NCBI GenBank assembly: GCA_964400105.1
Contig: CAYNTG010000007.1
Span: forward strand, 1-48,644
Direction of reading: 5' to 3'
Length of the DNA stretch: 48,644 nt
From: CAYNTG01 sp964400105
Lineage (GTDB): Bacteria > UBP14 > UBA6098
Part shown: one piece after another, positions 1-8,363 of the stretch
Position numbering within the stretch: the stretch's first letter is position 1
How the letters are laid out: the number at the start of each line of letters is the position of its first letter
The notes under the pieces: generated by a model
Database searches by the model: none
The model's input: only the letters and a program-made list of their open reading frames with translations
What the model was told of the DNA's origin: nothing
Program-made: the position numbers and the translations under genes

Positions 1-29
1 CGAATCCCGGCCTCTCCGAAAATATCGAT

Positions 30-60
30 GGGATAGACATTTATTTGCCTATCCCGTTTT
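30..60. terminator. Hairpin, possible terminator at window start
   Basis: A 7-bp inverted repeat GGGATAG (30-36) / CTATCCC (49-55) with a 12-nt loop is followed on the plus strand by GTTTTTGG. It could end a plus-strand gene lying to the left of the window. It also lies just past the stop of the small minus-strand frame at 67-258, although the T-run is poorer in that direction. Confidence 0.4.
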
Positions 61-66
61 TGGATT

Positions 67-258
67 TTATTGGAAGTTCAGGGATTCGAACTTGTTCGCC
101 GCGTAGCACCGAATCTCGGCCTCATCTTGTCCCGTAGTGGCAGCCTCGGTTTGGGTTTTATGGATTATAATTGATAAACCCAAACCAACCAAGCCAAAGG
201 AGGCAACCAATATGCAACATGATGAATCGTGCAAGGCGTTCCTTAAACTCCGGTTCAA
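67..258 (-). pseudogene. Possible remnant of a small exported membrane protein
   Basis: An open frame of 63 codons from a TTG, with one hydrophobic stretch (about residues 14-33) and a hydrophilic tail containing A-E-I-R-C-x-A-x-N-K. The exported protein at 6897-7502 also has a C-terminal hydrophobic segment followed by A-E-I-R-C-x-S-x-N-K, so this may be the 3' end of a paralogue. A second, overlapping minus-strand frame starts at an ATG just upstream and would read into the same region one frame over, which fits a frameshifted remnant. No convincing ribosome-binding site was found. The similarity is short and judged by eye, so chance is a real alternative. Confidence 0.25.
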
Positions 259-304
259 TGCTCATTCAATGAAAGTAAATAAGCAGATAATATGTCAACT
301 ATAA
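212..304 (+). CDS. Hypothetical 30-codon micro-ORF with ideal Shine-Dalgarno
   Basis: AAAGGAGG at 196-203 lies 8 nt before an ATG at 212, which opens a 30-codon frame ending in TAA at 302-304. A TATAAT-like hexamer sits at 166-171, but no matching -35 was found. The predicted peptide is polar, with a Lys/Gln-rich tail, and resembles nothing I know. It overlaps the minus-strand remnant at 67-258, so at most one of the two is likely real. The only support is the ribosome-binding site. Confidence 0.15.
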   Translation: MQHDESCKAFLKLRFNAHSMKVNKQIICQL

Positions 305-360
305 TCAATAAATAGACCCATTTAACGCAACGCTACCCTGTAAATACTCGTCGAAAACGG

Positions 361-388
361 TTGAGTTATCTCTGCAAGCTGTTATATT
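361..388 (+). promoter_or_regulatory. Sigma70-like promoter of the AMP nucleosidase gene
   Basis: TTGAGT (361-366), a 16-nt spacer and TATATT (383-388). The hexamers match the consensus at 4/6 and 5/6. The predicted start near 395 leaves a leader of about 50 nt before the TTG start codon at 447. Confidence 0.5.
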
Positions 389-446
389 CTGCAAAGAGAG
401 TTGGTTTTATAGCCATTTCGTTCTTAGGTTTTCGATTGGAGGAAAG

Positions 447-1220
447 TTGACCAATAAATACGATATTGCAAAAAGCTGGTTTCTCAGATACACCGGGGCC
501 AAGATCGATCAGGTCGGCGATTATATATTGCTGACCAATTTCGATCATCATATGACGAGTTTCGTCGAACAATTCGACTGTGAGCTTATGGGCGAGGGCC
601 ATCCGATGCAGACGGCGACGAACGCCGACGGCCTTTCGATGATAAATTTCGGAATGGGTTCGCCGAATGCCGCGACGATCATGGACCTGCTCGTTGCCCG
701 CGAGCCGAATGGTGTGCTTTTTTTGGGCAAATGCGGCGGCCTTAAACACTCCACCGAGATAGGACATTTCATCCTTCCGATCGGAGCGATTCGCGGCGAG
801 GGCACCGGGGACGACTATTTTCCACCCGAAGTTCCGGCGTTACCCTCGTTCAAACTTCACAAATTCGTCTCGGAAAAGATACTTCAATACGGCATCGAAT
901 ATCGCACCGGAGTTGTATATACGACGAACCGCCGCCTATGGGAATGGGACGAGGATTTCAAGGCGCACCTTCGGAGTGTCAATGCTCTGGCGATAGATAT
1001 GGAGACCGCGACACTCTTTATCGTCGCTCACAAAAACCACATCGCCCACGGCGCGCTGCTTTTGGTTTCGGACCTACCGATGACGCCGGATGGGATTAAG
1101 ACCGAGGAATTGGATAGGCGCGTCACGGAGGAGTTCGCCGAATTGCACCTGAAGATCGGAATCGAGTCTATGACCGAGATCGACGAGAAGGGCGAACAGA
1201 TAAAGCATTTCACATACTGA
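447..1220 (+). CDS. amn: AMP nucleosidase, short form
   Basis: Predicted to hydrolyse AMP to adenine and ribose 5-phosphate in the cytoplasm, a purine salvage and adenylate-control step. The 257 residues match the short, single-domain AMP nucleosidase form found in Bacteroidota; the enterobacterial enzyme is about 480 residues with an extra N-terminal domain. Hallmarks of the phosphorylase/nucleosidase fold are visible: a glycine-rich substrate loop (LGKCGGL, about residue 92), the S-x-x-I-G-H segment after it, and the late IDMETATLF segment (about residue 183), where the glutamate binds ribose. The start is TTG at 447, with GGAGG 4 nt upstream; no in-frame ATG precedes it. It appears monocistronic with its own promoter. 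A general purine nucleoside phosphorylase is the main alternative, less likely given the length and these motifs. Confidence 0.85.
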   Translation: MTNKYDIAKSWFLRYTGAKIDQVGDYILLTNFDHHMTSFVEQFDCELMGEGHPMQTATNADGLSMINFGMGSPNAATIMDLLVAREPNGVLFLGKCGGLKHSTEIGHFILPIGAIRGEGTGDDYFPPEVPALPSFKLHKFVSEKILQYGIEYRTGVVYTTNRRLWEWDEDFKAHLRSVNALAIDMETATLFIVAHKNHIAHGALLLVSDLPMTPDGIKTEELDRRVTEEFAELHLKIGIESMTEIDEKGEQIKHFTY

Positions 1221-1585
1221 AAATAGATCGACTTTCGCCTGATGACCGCGTTGCAGACCTCAAGAATCCGGGATCGTGGATAGCGTTTTTTATAGGCCGA
1301 GTGTGATGTATTGAATGATGAATTATGATGAGTGCTCATACCGAATCGCCTTCGATTATCGCGCATGGTAAAATTTCTGAAATGAATCGCTTTATAGAGG
1401 ACGTCGGTGCCACACAGCCGGCGGCAATGGAATCACAACCCAAGATATGATTGGTTCATTCTTGCGTCGTCTTATCTACTGGCCTTGTCTGCCACCAGCT
1501 GTGTGGCCGCTGTCGGATCGGTCGGCAAATCCGATCTCGATCGTTGTATTTATCTAAACTCAGCTATTTTCCAAGCTGAGTCCAC
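1221..1585. other. Intergenic stretch without a convincing gene
   Basis: These 365 bases hold no frame with both a ribosome-binding site and recognisable product. A 60-codon plus-strand frame from a GTG at 1407 has one hydrophobic stretch but no Shine-Dalgarno and looks like chance. A minus-strand frame at 1213-1281 reads D-P-G-F-L-R-S-A-T-R, reminiscent of formylglycine-generating-enzyme domains, but it overlaps the end of the AMP nucleosidase gene. The right end holds a hairpin and the promoter of the next gene. Confidence 0.5.
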
Positions 1586-1602
1586 TTGACCATGCTTTTT
1601 TT
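1558..1602 (+). terminator. Hairpin with delayed T-run
   Basis: A perfect 8-bp stem ACTCAGCT (1558-1565) / AGCTGAGT (1574-1581) with an 8-nt loop. A run of seven T occurs at 1596-1602, too far from the stem for a classical intrinsic terminator. It immediately precedes the -35 box at 1586, so it could instead insulate or regulate that promoter. Confidence 0.35.
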
Positions 1603-1613
1603 ATATGTATAAT
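1586..1613 (+). promoter_or_regulatory. Strong sigma70-like promoter for the secreted-protein pair
   Basis: TTGACC (1586-1591), a 16-nt spacer and a perfect TATAAT (1608-1613). A second TATAAT overlaps at 1615-1620. Predicted transcription starts near 1620, about 38 nt before the TTG start at 1658. Confidence 0.6.
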
Positions 1614-1657
1614 TTATAATGTATAGACTTAGGATAATACTATTTTATGGTGAAGAT

Positions 1658-2866
1658 TTGAAAAAAGCATTATTTATCATAACATTATGCGCAATCGGCC
1701 TCGCGTTTGCCGACGAGGAGTCGTGGCACGTTCGTTTCGGGCTTTATACCGACGATTCGCTGTATTTCGACGATCACAACAAAGCGGGAGTTATCGTCGG
1801 TGCGAGCATGGAGAAGGATATCTACGATACCGAGAAATTTTACCCGCCTACCTCGCGTTATGCGATCATGTTCTTCCCGCACCTCGACCCAACGGAACCG
1901 GATTATTGGGCACCTCCATACAATAAGGATTACACTTTCGATTACAGACCGCCTCTTACGGTAAAAGAGACATGGTATATGAAATTCGCGATGGTCTATA
2001 GCGTTACACAAACCGTAACCGTTTGGTGGAGCGAGATACAGGATTTACCGCCGAGCTATCTGACGGTTCTTATTTCTCAGGATGAAGACACATTCAATCT
2101 TTTCGAGCAAAACGAATTCACGCGGGACTTTCCTCCGGGTATCCATCGGTGGAGGTTGTCCGTCACGTTGGATTATTACACGCGCTACAATATTAGCCCA
2201 TCCGAGGTTACACTCTATACAGGTGAAACGGCGGAATTCGGCTTTTATCTTCACCATCTGGACGATTCGATCCGCTGCCAGAGCGCACAATATGATTATT
2301 CCGGTTCCGGAGGGTCGATCGACAGTTTCGGTATATTCCACGCGACATCTCCCGGCGGCGGCATCGTTATCGCATCGCAGGGGGGATATGCCGATACCGC
2401 CGAGGTCACGATCATCCCCGGAAGCGGGAATTATATCCCGCTTCAGGTCGGCTGGAACATGATCTCGCTCCCATGCAACCCGGCGAGCAACCTCGTTAGC
2501 GATGTTTTGCCCGGCTATTTGGGCAATATATATAAATTTATTAATTCCACCGGAAACTATGTCGATGCCGACAGCGTCGAGCCGGGGATCGGATATTTCG
2601 TTCTATCGACTCGAGATACCGTATTAGATATTGCCGGATCGGCACTCGATTCGATCTCGGTGCCGGTTTTTACCGGATGGAATATGGTCGGCGGTCCGGG
2701 GGATTGGGCTGTTATCGGCAATTTTGTTTCGTCGCCGACGGGAATCGTCCATAGTCTTCCGTGGGTTTGGTCGCACGGATACGAAGAGGTCGATTCCGTC
2801 GGGCCTTCCCAGGGTTTTTGGATTTTATGTAACAGCGACGGTATTTTAAAAATTATTTCCGATTGA
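1658..2866 (+). CDS. Secreted protein with Ig-like domain and C-terminal tandem GWN module
   Basis: No recognised enzymatic function; a secreted or surface protein of about 402 residues. I chose the TTG at 1658 because GGTGA lies just upstream and the protein then opens with two lysines, a hydrophobic core and an A-F-A cleavage site, a standard Sec signal peptide. A longer in-frame start at 1619 would bury this signal. The middle is a beta-rich region followed by an Ig-like domain of the Big2 type (ISPSEVTLYTGETAEF, about residues 183-260). The last 140 residues are two related halves, each opening with G-W-N and containing G-x-G-Y-F-V-L-S, the module shared with three other proteins here. 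The protein stops right after this module and lacks a type IX sorting domain. The next gene begins 11 nt downstream, so the pair is probably one transcript. Confidence 0.75.
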   Translation: MKKALFIITLCAIGLAFADEESWHVRFGLYTDDSLYFDDHNKAGVIVGASMEKDIYDTEKFYPPTSRYAIMFFPHLDPTEPDYWAPPYNKDYTFDYRPPLTVKETWYMKFAMVYSVTQTVTVWWSEIQDLPPSYLTVLISQDEDTFNLFEQNEFTRDFPPGIHRWRLSVTLDYYTRYNISPSEVTLYTGETAEFGFYLHHLDDSIRCQSAQYDYSGSGGSIDSFGIFHATSPGGGIVIASQGGYADTAEVTIIPGSGNYIPLQVGWNMISLPCNPASNLVSDVLPGYLGNIYKFINSTGNYVDADSVEPGIGYFVLSTRDTVLDIAGSALDSISVPVFTGWNMVGGPGDWAVIGNFVSSPTGIVHSLPWVWSHGYEEVDSVGPSQGFWILCNSDGILKIISD

Positions 2867-2877
2867 AAGGGGATATA

Positions 2878-5800
2878 ATGANNNNNNNNNNNNNNNNNNN
2901 NNNNNNNNNNNNNNNNNNNNNNNNNNNNNNNNNNNNNNNNNNNNNNNNNNNNNNNNNNNNNNNNNNNNNNNNNNNNNNNNNCGGTTCGCGTGCTACTGTA
3001 TCGCCTCAAAATGTTGCAACAAAAGGAAAATATGTCTTCTGCGCCGCAAGCAATGTTACGGTTGCCGGTGGCGGTCTATTTGTTTTCGATGGCGAAACAT
3101 ACGAACAAATCGGCGCATTTTCAACAAACGATGACGAACAGGGAGTCGCTATCTCAGGCGGTTATGCCTATTTAGTCGATGATAACGGAGAGATCACCGA
3201 AGTGGATATCGGCAATATATCCTCGATGAGCAGCAGCGGGACGCACAGCGTCGGTGCCGACGTGAACCTTGTCGATGCGGCTTACTCGAACGGCTATCTT
3301 TATGTCGCCGCCCGAAGTAACGGCTTTTACTCGGTGAAGGTTGAGGACGGCATGGGCTTGTCGGCAACGCATACGAATAACACAACTTACACTACAACAC
3401 CGGACGCACGGGGGGTTGCGATATGGGGACGATATCTTATCGTCGCGGATAACGACGGTTTATTTGTATTCTCACTCTCAAATCCTGCAACTCCAACAGC
3501 TACAGGGAATATCACAACCATATCCGATTGTTACGATATCGATACTTATGGCTATTTTGCATTCGTTGCTTCTGGCACAAGAATAAATGTCGTTGACTTA
3601 TCGAATCCCGTTTCACCGTCACTCACAGACTGGAATCCATCGCTTGGAACTTGCACATCTATCGCATTTAATGCTGGCTATGCAATCTGTGGCTACGGTG
3701 AAAACGGGATCAAGGTATTTGAATTCAAAAATTATGCGACACTAAAATATAAAAGCAAGATCAAATTTTCTGTAGCAGGAGCTACAGCAGAGGGAATAAC
3801 GAGTATCGGCCAGCAGTTTGCGGTTGCCACCGGAGATGGCGGTGGTATCGCATTCATATCGAATGCGCATATCTTTTCCCCGGATGCGGCTTACGACGGC
3901 GAACCCATTTCGATGTCCGCATACGGCGCTGGAATGGCCCTGGATGTCCTTGTCAATGGTAAATATGCCTATATCGCGGTTCAGACATACGGCATTATCA
4001 CCGTCGATCTCACAACGAACGCCATCGTAAATGCAGATGAGGTCTCCGGCCCCAGCGCGCTCGGTTTCGCTATCGCTGGAGATCGATTGCTTGTGGTCGG
4101 CGGCGCAACCGGGCTGTATATCTACAATATCCAGAATCCAGCAAACCCGGCCATCGATGGCTCGCCCATTTCCATCGGAAGTGGCATCGTCTATGATGTC
4201 GTTACCGACGGCAAATATGCCTATCTCGCTATGGGCGGTTCGAATCGCGGCATCGCGCGAGTCGATCTTTTCGACCGGTCTTCTGCAACGCTTACGACCC
4301 CTTTCGATGTCTTCGGTATCGAGCTTAACGGCAACTGGCTTGCGGCGACTTGCCGATCGGATGGTATGGGTATTATCGATATAAGCGATTTTGAGGATGG
4401 CTTAGACGAATCGGATTTGGATTTCTACACATACGAAACGGGAACATGTCATGGGATATATCTCGAAAACGATTACGCTTATATCGCCTACGGTTTAGGC
4501 GGTTTACGCGTTGTCAAAATGTCCGATCTTACTTCACCGACCGGTGCCGGTCTCCCCGCCTCGACTGTAGGTCGTGTTCTTGGAGTAACTCGCTTGGACT
4601 CACTTCTTCTTCTCGTTCGTGACGAGACAAATCCGATGGTTTTCGTGGACATAAGCAATCCTCTTTCACCCTCGCTCGTGAGCTCTTCGTTGCTCCCGAG
4701 CGGAAGCACCCTTCCGTCCGGTGTAGCGATGTGGAACGACCACATGATCGTCGCCGACTACTTTGAAGGATTGAGGACATGGGAGGTCTATACCCAGAAG
4801 AACACCCTTCCTGAATCACAACTTATGTCAACGAATATCAACCAAACCGGAAGCCGCGCATTGCAAATGAGCGACATTAAATACTTCAATTGGGAATCAC
4901 AGGAATATTTTCCAACGGACGTCGGTGATCCGAAAGACACAGTTACATTCTGGGTTGCATTTAGCAACGGCACTGACTGGGACGATGTAAAGATATATCG
5001 AAACGGAATTCCGGGATTGGAAATATATAAATATCCTGACCCTCTGCCCTGGGGAACACCAGTAACATGGGAATACATTGGATATTTGACCGGTTCGACG
5101 AATGATCTTCGCTGGAAGGGTGATATTCATGAACAACACGAGACTTGGACCCTCGACAGCGCATGGTATGCAAATTATGTTAATATTGGATTCACTGATT
5201 TACCACCTACCGGTTCTCGAAGGCGCGTTAGCGTCCGGTTGGATGTCGATTTCGGTGGAGGCGAGATCACAGAGCTTGTAATCGGCCTCGACAGCACTGC
5301 CACGGATCGATACAATCCCGGAATGGACGAGCTTTACTACCCGACCGGGCCGGGGCCGCACGCCTATTTTGAGATCGACGCCCCGGATATGCCGGATGGC
5401 GCCGGTCTTTCGACGTGCTGGGTTAGCACGAATGCTGCCGGGCGCCCGATTCACCTCGTGCTTTCGCATCCGGCGGAGGTTCGATGGTCGGCGCCGCCGG
5501 AACTCGATCCGGGGGTTCTCGTGATCGATGGAACGGATTTGACAACCGCCTCGTCTTTTACATTAGGTGAGGGCGAATATCTCACGCTCCCCGGCGCGGG
5601 AGCGCAGGTCTATTTCCGTTCGGAACTCTCACCGGGTTGGAATATGGTCGCTCCGATGGCTTATCCAACGGTCAATTCCACAGCCGATATATTCGGCATT
5701 CCGGTAAGCAACATATGGACATACAACGCAACATCCGGAGGATATTACAACACGTCAGAGGTCGGCGATGGAATAGGCTATTTTGTCCTATCGACTTCGG

Positions 5801-6729
5801 ATATAACGAACAGCTTCCACGGCGTTATCGGCCAATGGACGAGAACCGAATTGCACCCCGGTTGGAACATCGTCGGCGGTCCGACGATAGGAGCGGTTCA
5901 TATCAGCGACTTTATTACTGAACCGGCCGGTCTTATCTGGTCCGGCCCGCTCTATACACTCGACGACGGCTCATATTTGGCATCCGAATGGTTCGAACCG
6001 GGAATAGGATACTGGGTTTACTCGATGGGTTCGGGTGTTTTGTTTGCAGAAGACGACCTTTCGGTGGATAAAGCAATCCCCACTGGAGGAACTCCCGATG
6101 CCGTGGTGAATGTGATCCTTTCTTCTGGAAACGACGCCACGGAGCTTACTCTCGGCGTCGATCCGAGGGCCGAAGCCGGTAAAATCTCGTTCGATAGATT
6201 GCTCGTGCCGCCGGTTCCGGGAAAGCGAAACATCGGCGGCCTTCTCGCCGACGGCGCACCGACATATCTTTCAACAGTCGCTAAGGCGACCGCCGGTGAG
6301 TGGGAGATCATGTTATTCGAAAAATGCCGCGTCGGCACGGATAGCGATTTGCTCTTCGTTCGCGATGGCGAGGAATTTGCGGTTACGACAGACGGGACGG
6401 AGCTTTCCGCCGGAAGATATAAAATCTATATGGATGGCGCACCGGTTCCGAACAGGTTCTTCATGGCGGTTTCGCCGAACCCGTTCAACGCCGCGACGAG
6501 GATTATGTCCTATGTCCCGCGTGCGGGAGACCTCGATATATCGATATATGATCTTTCAGGAAGAAAGGTTTCCGTGGTCGCCAGCGGCGATGTTTCCACC
6601 GGAAGGCATTCGTTCACATGGAAGGCGACCGGTTTCGACGGTCGGGAGCTTCCTTCGGGAGTCTATTTCGCAAGGCTTTCGATGGACAAGGGTGCGCCGA
6701 TTTCGAGGAAGTTGGTGTTGCTGAAGTAG
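2878..6729 (+). CDS. Secreted LVIVD-repeat protein with GWN module and type IX sorting domain (contains assembly gap)
   Basis: The ATG at 2878 follows AAAGGGG with a 5-nt spacer, but the coding sequence enters a run of 100 Ns after four bases. The true length and the continuity of frame across the gap are therefore unproven, and the signal peptide must lie inside it. After the gap, roughly 600 residues consist of LVIVD-type repeats (Y-A-Y-x-x-x-G-x-x-x-V-D-L patterns, N-P-x-x-P linkers), which fold as beta-propellers in known relatives. Then follow a beta-sandwich region, one copy of the D-x-x-A-T-D-x-Y module (5268-5625), the tandem GWN module (5626-6060), a second, diverged copy of the D-x-x-A module (6139-6459), and a C-terminal sorting domain with S-P-N-P-F-N and a final V-L-L-K. 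Known type IX cargo with this tail is exported through the outer membrane. Likely role: surface-displayed or released binding protein. A terminator follows. Confidence 0.75.
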   Translation: MXXXXXXXXXXXXXXXXXXXXXXXXXXXXXXXXXXGSRATVSPQNVATKGKYVFCAASNVTVAGGGLFVFDGETYEQIGAFSTNDDEQGVAISGGYAYLVDDNGEITEVDIGNISSMSSSGTHSVGADVNLVDAAYSNGYLYVAARSNGFYSVKVEDGMGLSATHTNNTTYTTTPDARGVAIWGRYLIVADNDGLFVFSLSNPATPTATGNITTISDCYDIDTYGYFAFVASGTRINVVDLSNPVSPSLTDWNPSLGTCTSIAFNAGYAICGYGENGIKVFEFKNYATLKYKSKIKFSVAGATAEGITSIGQQFAVATGDGGGIAFISNAHIFSPDAAYDGEPISMSAYGAGMALDVLVNGKYAYIAVQTYGIITVDLTTNAIVNADEVSGPSALGFAIAGDRLLVVGGATGLYIYNIQNPANPAIDGSPISIGSGIVYDVVTDGKYAYLAMGGSNRGIARVDLFDRSSATLTTPFDVFGIELNGNWLAATCRSDGMGIIDISDFEDGLDESDLDFYTYETGTCHGIYLENDYAYIAYGLGGLRVVKMSDLTSPTGAGLPASTVGRVLGVTRLDSLLLLVRDETNPMVFVDISNPLSPSLVSSSLLPSGSTLPSGVAMWNDHMIVADYFEGLRTWEVYTQKNTLPESQLMSTNINQTGSRALQMSDIKYFNWESQEYFPTDVGDPKDTVTFWVAFSNGTDWDDVKIYRNGIPGLEIYKYPDPLPWGTPVTWEYIGYLTGSTNDLRWKGDIHEQHETWTLDSAWYANYVNIGFTDLPPTGSRRRVSVRLDVDFGGGEITELVIGLDSTATDRYNPGMDELYYPTGPGPHAYFEIDAPDMPDGAGLSTCWVSTNAAGRPIHLVLSHPAEVRWSAPPELDPGVLVIDGTDLTTASSFTLGEGEYLTLPGAGAQVYFRSELSPGWNMVAPMAYPTVNSTADIFGIPVSNIWTYNATSGGYYNTSEVGDGIGYFVLSTSDITNSFHGVIGQWTRTELHPGWNIVGGPTIGAVHISDFITEPAGLIWSGPLYTLDDGSYLASEWFEPGIGYWVYSMGSGVLFAEDDLSVDKAIPTGGTPDAVVNVILSSGNDATELTLGVDPRAEAGKISFDRLLVPPVPGKRNIGGLLADGAPTYLSTVAKATAGEWEIMLFEKCRVGTDSDLLFVRDGEEFAVTTDGTELSAGRYKIYMDGAPVPNRFFMAVSPNPFNAATRIMSYVPRAGDLDISIYDLSGRKVSVVASGDVSTGRHSFTWKATGFDGRELPSGVYFARLSMDKGAPISRKLVLLK
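2882..2981. other. Assembly gap of exactly 100 Ns
   Basis: One hundred consecutive Ns, the customary placeholder for a scaffold gap of unknown size. It lies immediately after the start codon of the LVIVD-repeat gene, so that gene's N-terminus is not known. Repetitive propeller blades or signal sequence inside the gap may have caused the assembly break. Confidence 0.98.
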
Positions 6730-6807
6730 AACTCGAAATTATCATTGAAATGATTATTTTGTAATAAAATATCATTCTTACGAGATTAATAGCATTATTT
6801 ATGCAAA

Positions 6808-6840
6808 ATATATTCCCGCGAAAGCGGGAATATATATTTT
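6808..6840 (+). terminator. Intrinsic terminator after the LVIVD-repeat gene
   Basis: A perfect 12-bp stem (6808-6819 with 6824-6835) closed by a GAAA tetraloop, whose core is TTCCCGC/GCGGGAA, followed by ATTTTATC. It stands about 80 nt beyond the stop at 6729 and ahead of the next signal-peptide gene. Confidence 0.75.
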
Positions 6841-6896
6841 ATCTACGCGACGATTCGGCGCAGGTTATTTTAAAAACAACAAAAAACGGGATATGG

Positions 6897-7502
6897 ATGA
6901 AATCGAGCTTTTCTCTTCTACTTTTTATATTATTGCCCATTATAGTGTTAGCGCAAACGGACCCGGAGGATTGCTATCGAGATGTGATGGCCGACGCTAT
7001 TATCAAAACCGAGAGCAATTCCTATGTGTTCGAGACGTTCAGCCACTGGGCAGATGAGGGAAACCCGAATGGTGTGCTAAACAGCGAATTCAGATGGGTG
7101 TTCAGGGATGGCAATGGCAATCTGCTCGACGATTCTGAGTTATTGGCAAAGGTAGGTCAGGATGGCGTTGCGGAGCGGATGCGCGAGATATATCGAGTTC
7201 GGAAACAGAACGGAACCATTCGGTTGATCGTGGGAATCCCTCTCGGAATCGCGATGACCGCAGTCGGCGGCTATTGGATGGATAAGAATTTCGAGAACAG
7301 GGAGCCGTCCACACTCGATCAGTCCGGGGCGGTTGTTTCAGTGTTTGCGGGAGTTGGTGTCATCGCCGGAGCTACGATAAGCTTCTTCGGCACTCGAAAG
7401 ATCGATCCATACGATCACGATATTACAGGTGTGCAGTCGCTCGAAGTCCTCGATCGCCACAACAAAGCTGCCGAGATAAGATGCCGTTCTTCGAATAAAT
7501 AG
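6897..7502 (+). CDS. Small exported membrane protein of unknown function
   Basis: I do not recognise a family. The ATG at 6897 gives a 201-residue protein with a clean signal peptide (Lys, then a long Leu/Ile-rich core ending V-L-A-Q); an in-frame ATG at 6801 would place the terminator hairpin inside the coding region and hide the signal. The mature part has a polar region of about 95 residues with many acidic residues, then two hydrophobic segments near residues 113-130 and 147-168, both glycine-rich. A short tail ends A-E-I-R-C-x-S-S-N-K. The layout suggests an exported domain anchored by a hairpin of two membrane helices. A possible fragment of a paralogue lies at 67-258. It converges on the EamA-type gene with 37 bp between the stops. 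Confidence 0.6.
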   Translation: MKSSFSLLLFILLPIIVLAQTDPEDCYRDVMADAIIKTESNSYVFETFSHWADEGNPNGVLNSEFRWVFRDGNGNLLDDSELLAKVGQDGVAERMREIYRVRKQNGTIRLIVGIPLGIAMTAVGGYWMDKNFENREPSTLDQSGAVVSVFAGVGVIAGATISFFGTRKIDPYDHDITGVQSLEVLDRHNKAAEIRCRSSNK

Positions 7503-7539
7503 GGAGTTAGTTTTTTAATATTTCTCGAAGGCGCATAAA

Positions 7540-7902
7540 TTAAAGCCTCGCGACCATCGCAACACCGACGACGATTAAGCCGGTTCCGGCGAGTCGCATC
7601 GCGCCCGGATGTTCTTTTAGAAAGAACATAGCGAAGACGAGGCCGAATATATAAGACATCGAGATCAGTGGATAGGCGCGCGTTAGATCGTAGTTCGAGA
7701 GCACCCAGAACCAAAGCAGCATCTGGCTCCCTATCATAGCGATTCCTCCGAGAACCCACCCGTTGCTGAAAACATGGACGATTTTATTGAATATCGATCC
7801 CGCACCCGCAAAACCGCCGACAGCATCTAATCCCTTTTTGAGCATAACCTGTCCACCGGCAAGCATCCCCGAAACGATCATCATAGTGAATATCAGTTTC
7901 AT
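7540..7902 (-). CDS. EamA/SMR-like small membrane transporter
   Basis: A 120-residue integral membrane protein with four predicted helices, the size of half an EamA (drug/metabolite transporter) protein or of a small multidrug resistance subunit. Visible features include a lysine after the first helix in a G-x-x-x-L-K-K-G context and a proline-containing third helix (YPLISMSYIFGLVF, about residue 79) followed by FFLKEHPG and a glycine-rich final helix (GLIVVGV), the usual C-terminal pattern of these proteins. Relatives such as ArnE/ArnF flip lipid-linked sugars, while others export drugs; the sequence alone does not decide. Such single-domain proteins work as dimers. ATG at 7902 with GGAGG 4 nt upstream is preferred over a start at 7926, which lacks a ribosome-binding site. 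Monocistronic and convergent with the gene at 6897. Confidence 0.75.
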   Translation of the reverse strand: MKLIFTMMIVSGMLAGGQVMLKKGLDAVGGFAGAGSIFNKIVHVFSNGWVLGGIAMIGSQMLLWFWVLSNYDLTRAYPLISMSYIFGLVFAMFFLKEHPGAMRLAGTGLIVVGVAMVARL

Positions 7903-7925
7903 ATTCCTCCAATTATAATAACGCA

Positions 7926-7954
7926 AAAATACGTCTCATATGTTGTTTGTGCAA
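7926..7954 (-). promoter_or_regulatory. Weak promoter candidate for the EamA-like gene
   Basis: On the minus strand, TTGCAC (7954-7949), 17 nt, then TATTTT (7931-7926). The -35 match is poor (3/6), but spacing and the -10 are the same as in better promoters of this window. It overlaps a small palindrome, TTGTTTGTGCAACAA. Confidence 0.3.
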
Positions 7955-8074
7955 CAAAATTAAAGAGCGGTTCGAGTAACCGAAGGCCATACGGGATTAT
8001 CCTATAGGTCTTGGGACTCGTAGAGAAACCACGCATTCTCCTCCTCTTCCTCGCTGTCAGGATTTTTGGTCCTA

Positions 8075-8125
8075 CGGACGGATACCGACCCGGAAACCGA
8101 GGTTGAATAAAGCGCCGTTCCGGGC
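8075..8125 (-). pseudogene. Possible C-terminal scrap of a formylglycine-generating-enzyme-like domain
   Basis: Seventeen codons read ARNGALFNLGFRVGIRP followed by a TAG (8072-8074). R-N-G-A-x-x-x-x-G-F-R-V-x-x-R is the typical end of FGE-sulfatase (SUMF1) domains. Just upstream the frame is closed by a TGA, and neighbouring frames carry nothing longer, so only a stub would remain. The wider 7955-8313 region holds no intact gene; it also contains a small GCAGGC/GCCTGC palindrome (8124-8138). The match is short and judged by eye. Confidence 0.3.
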
Positions 8126-8313
8126 AGGCAATGCCTGCAGATGATGTGCTCAAACCCGCCTATGGCTGGGATTCGCTCGTGAATGTTGATTTCACTGAAA
8201 AAACTATGCCTGCCGGCGTGTCGATTTGACATTCATCCGTCATTTTGATTTTGACATATTTTGCTAAAAACACCTAAATTCGGCGTTTTCAGCAATCTCG
8301 ATGTATTAAAATC

Positions 8314-8342
8314 TTGACTTTTCCGATAACATACCGTATTTT
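8314..8342 (+). promoter_or_regulatory. Promoter of the dapA operon
   Basis: TTGACT (8314-8319), a 17-nt spacer and TATTTT (8337-8342). Predicted start near 8349 gives a leader of about 15 nt carrying only the GGAGG site, so no riboswitch or attenuator fits between promoter and dapA. Additional TTGACA hexamers at 8226 and 8251 lack good -10 partners. Confidence 0.65.
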
Positions 8343-8363
8343 TTATGGTAAATTGGAGGTTGT

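Noticed and set aside
1213..1281. Minus-strand frame reading D-P-G-F-L-R-S-A-T-R-S-S-G, similar to the middle of FGE-sulfatase domains.
   Set aside because: Only about ten residues match, the frame overlaps the end of the AMP nucleosidase gene, and no flanking FGE motifs were found. It lies 7 kb from the other FGE-like stub. Probably chance.
1407..1589. 60-codon plus-strand frame with a hydrophobic segment.
   Set aside because: GTG start without Shine-Dalgarno, no recognisable features, runs through a hairpin and into the -35 box of the next promoter.
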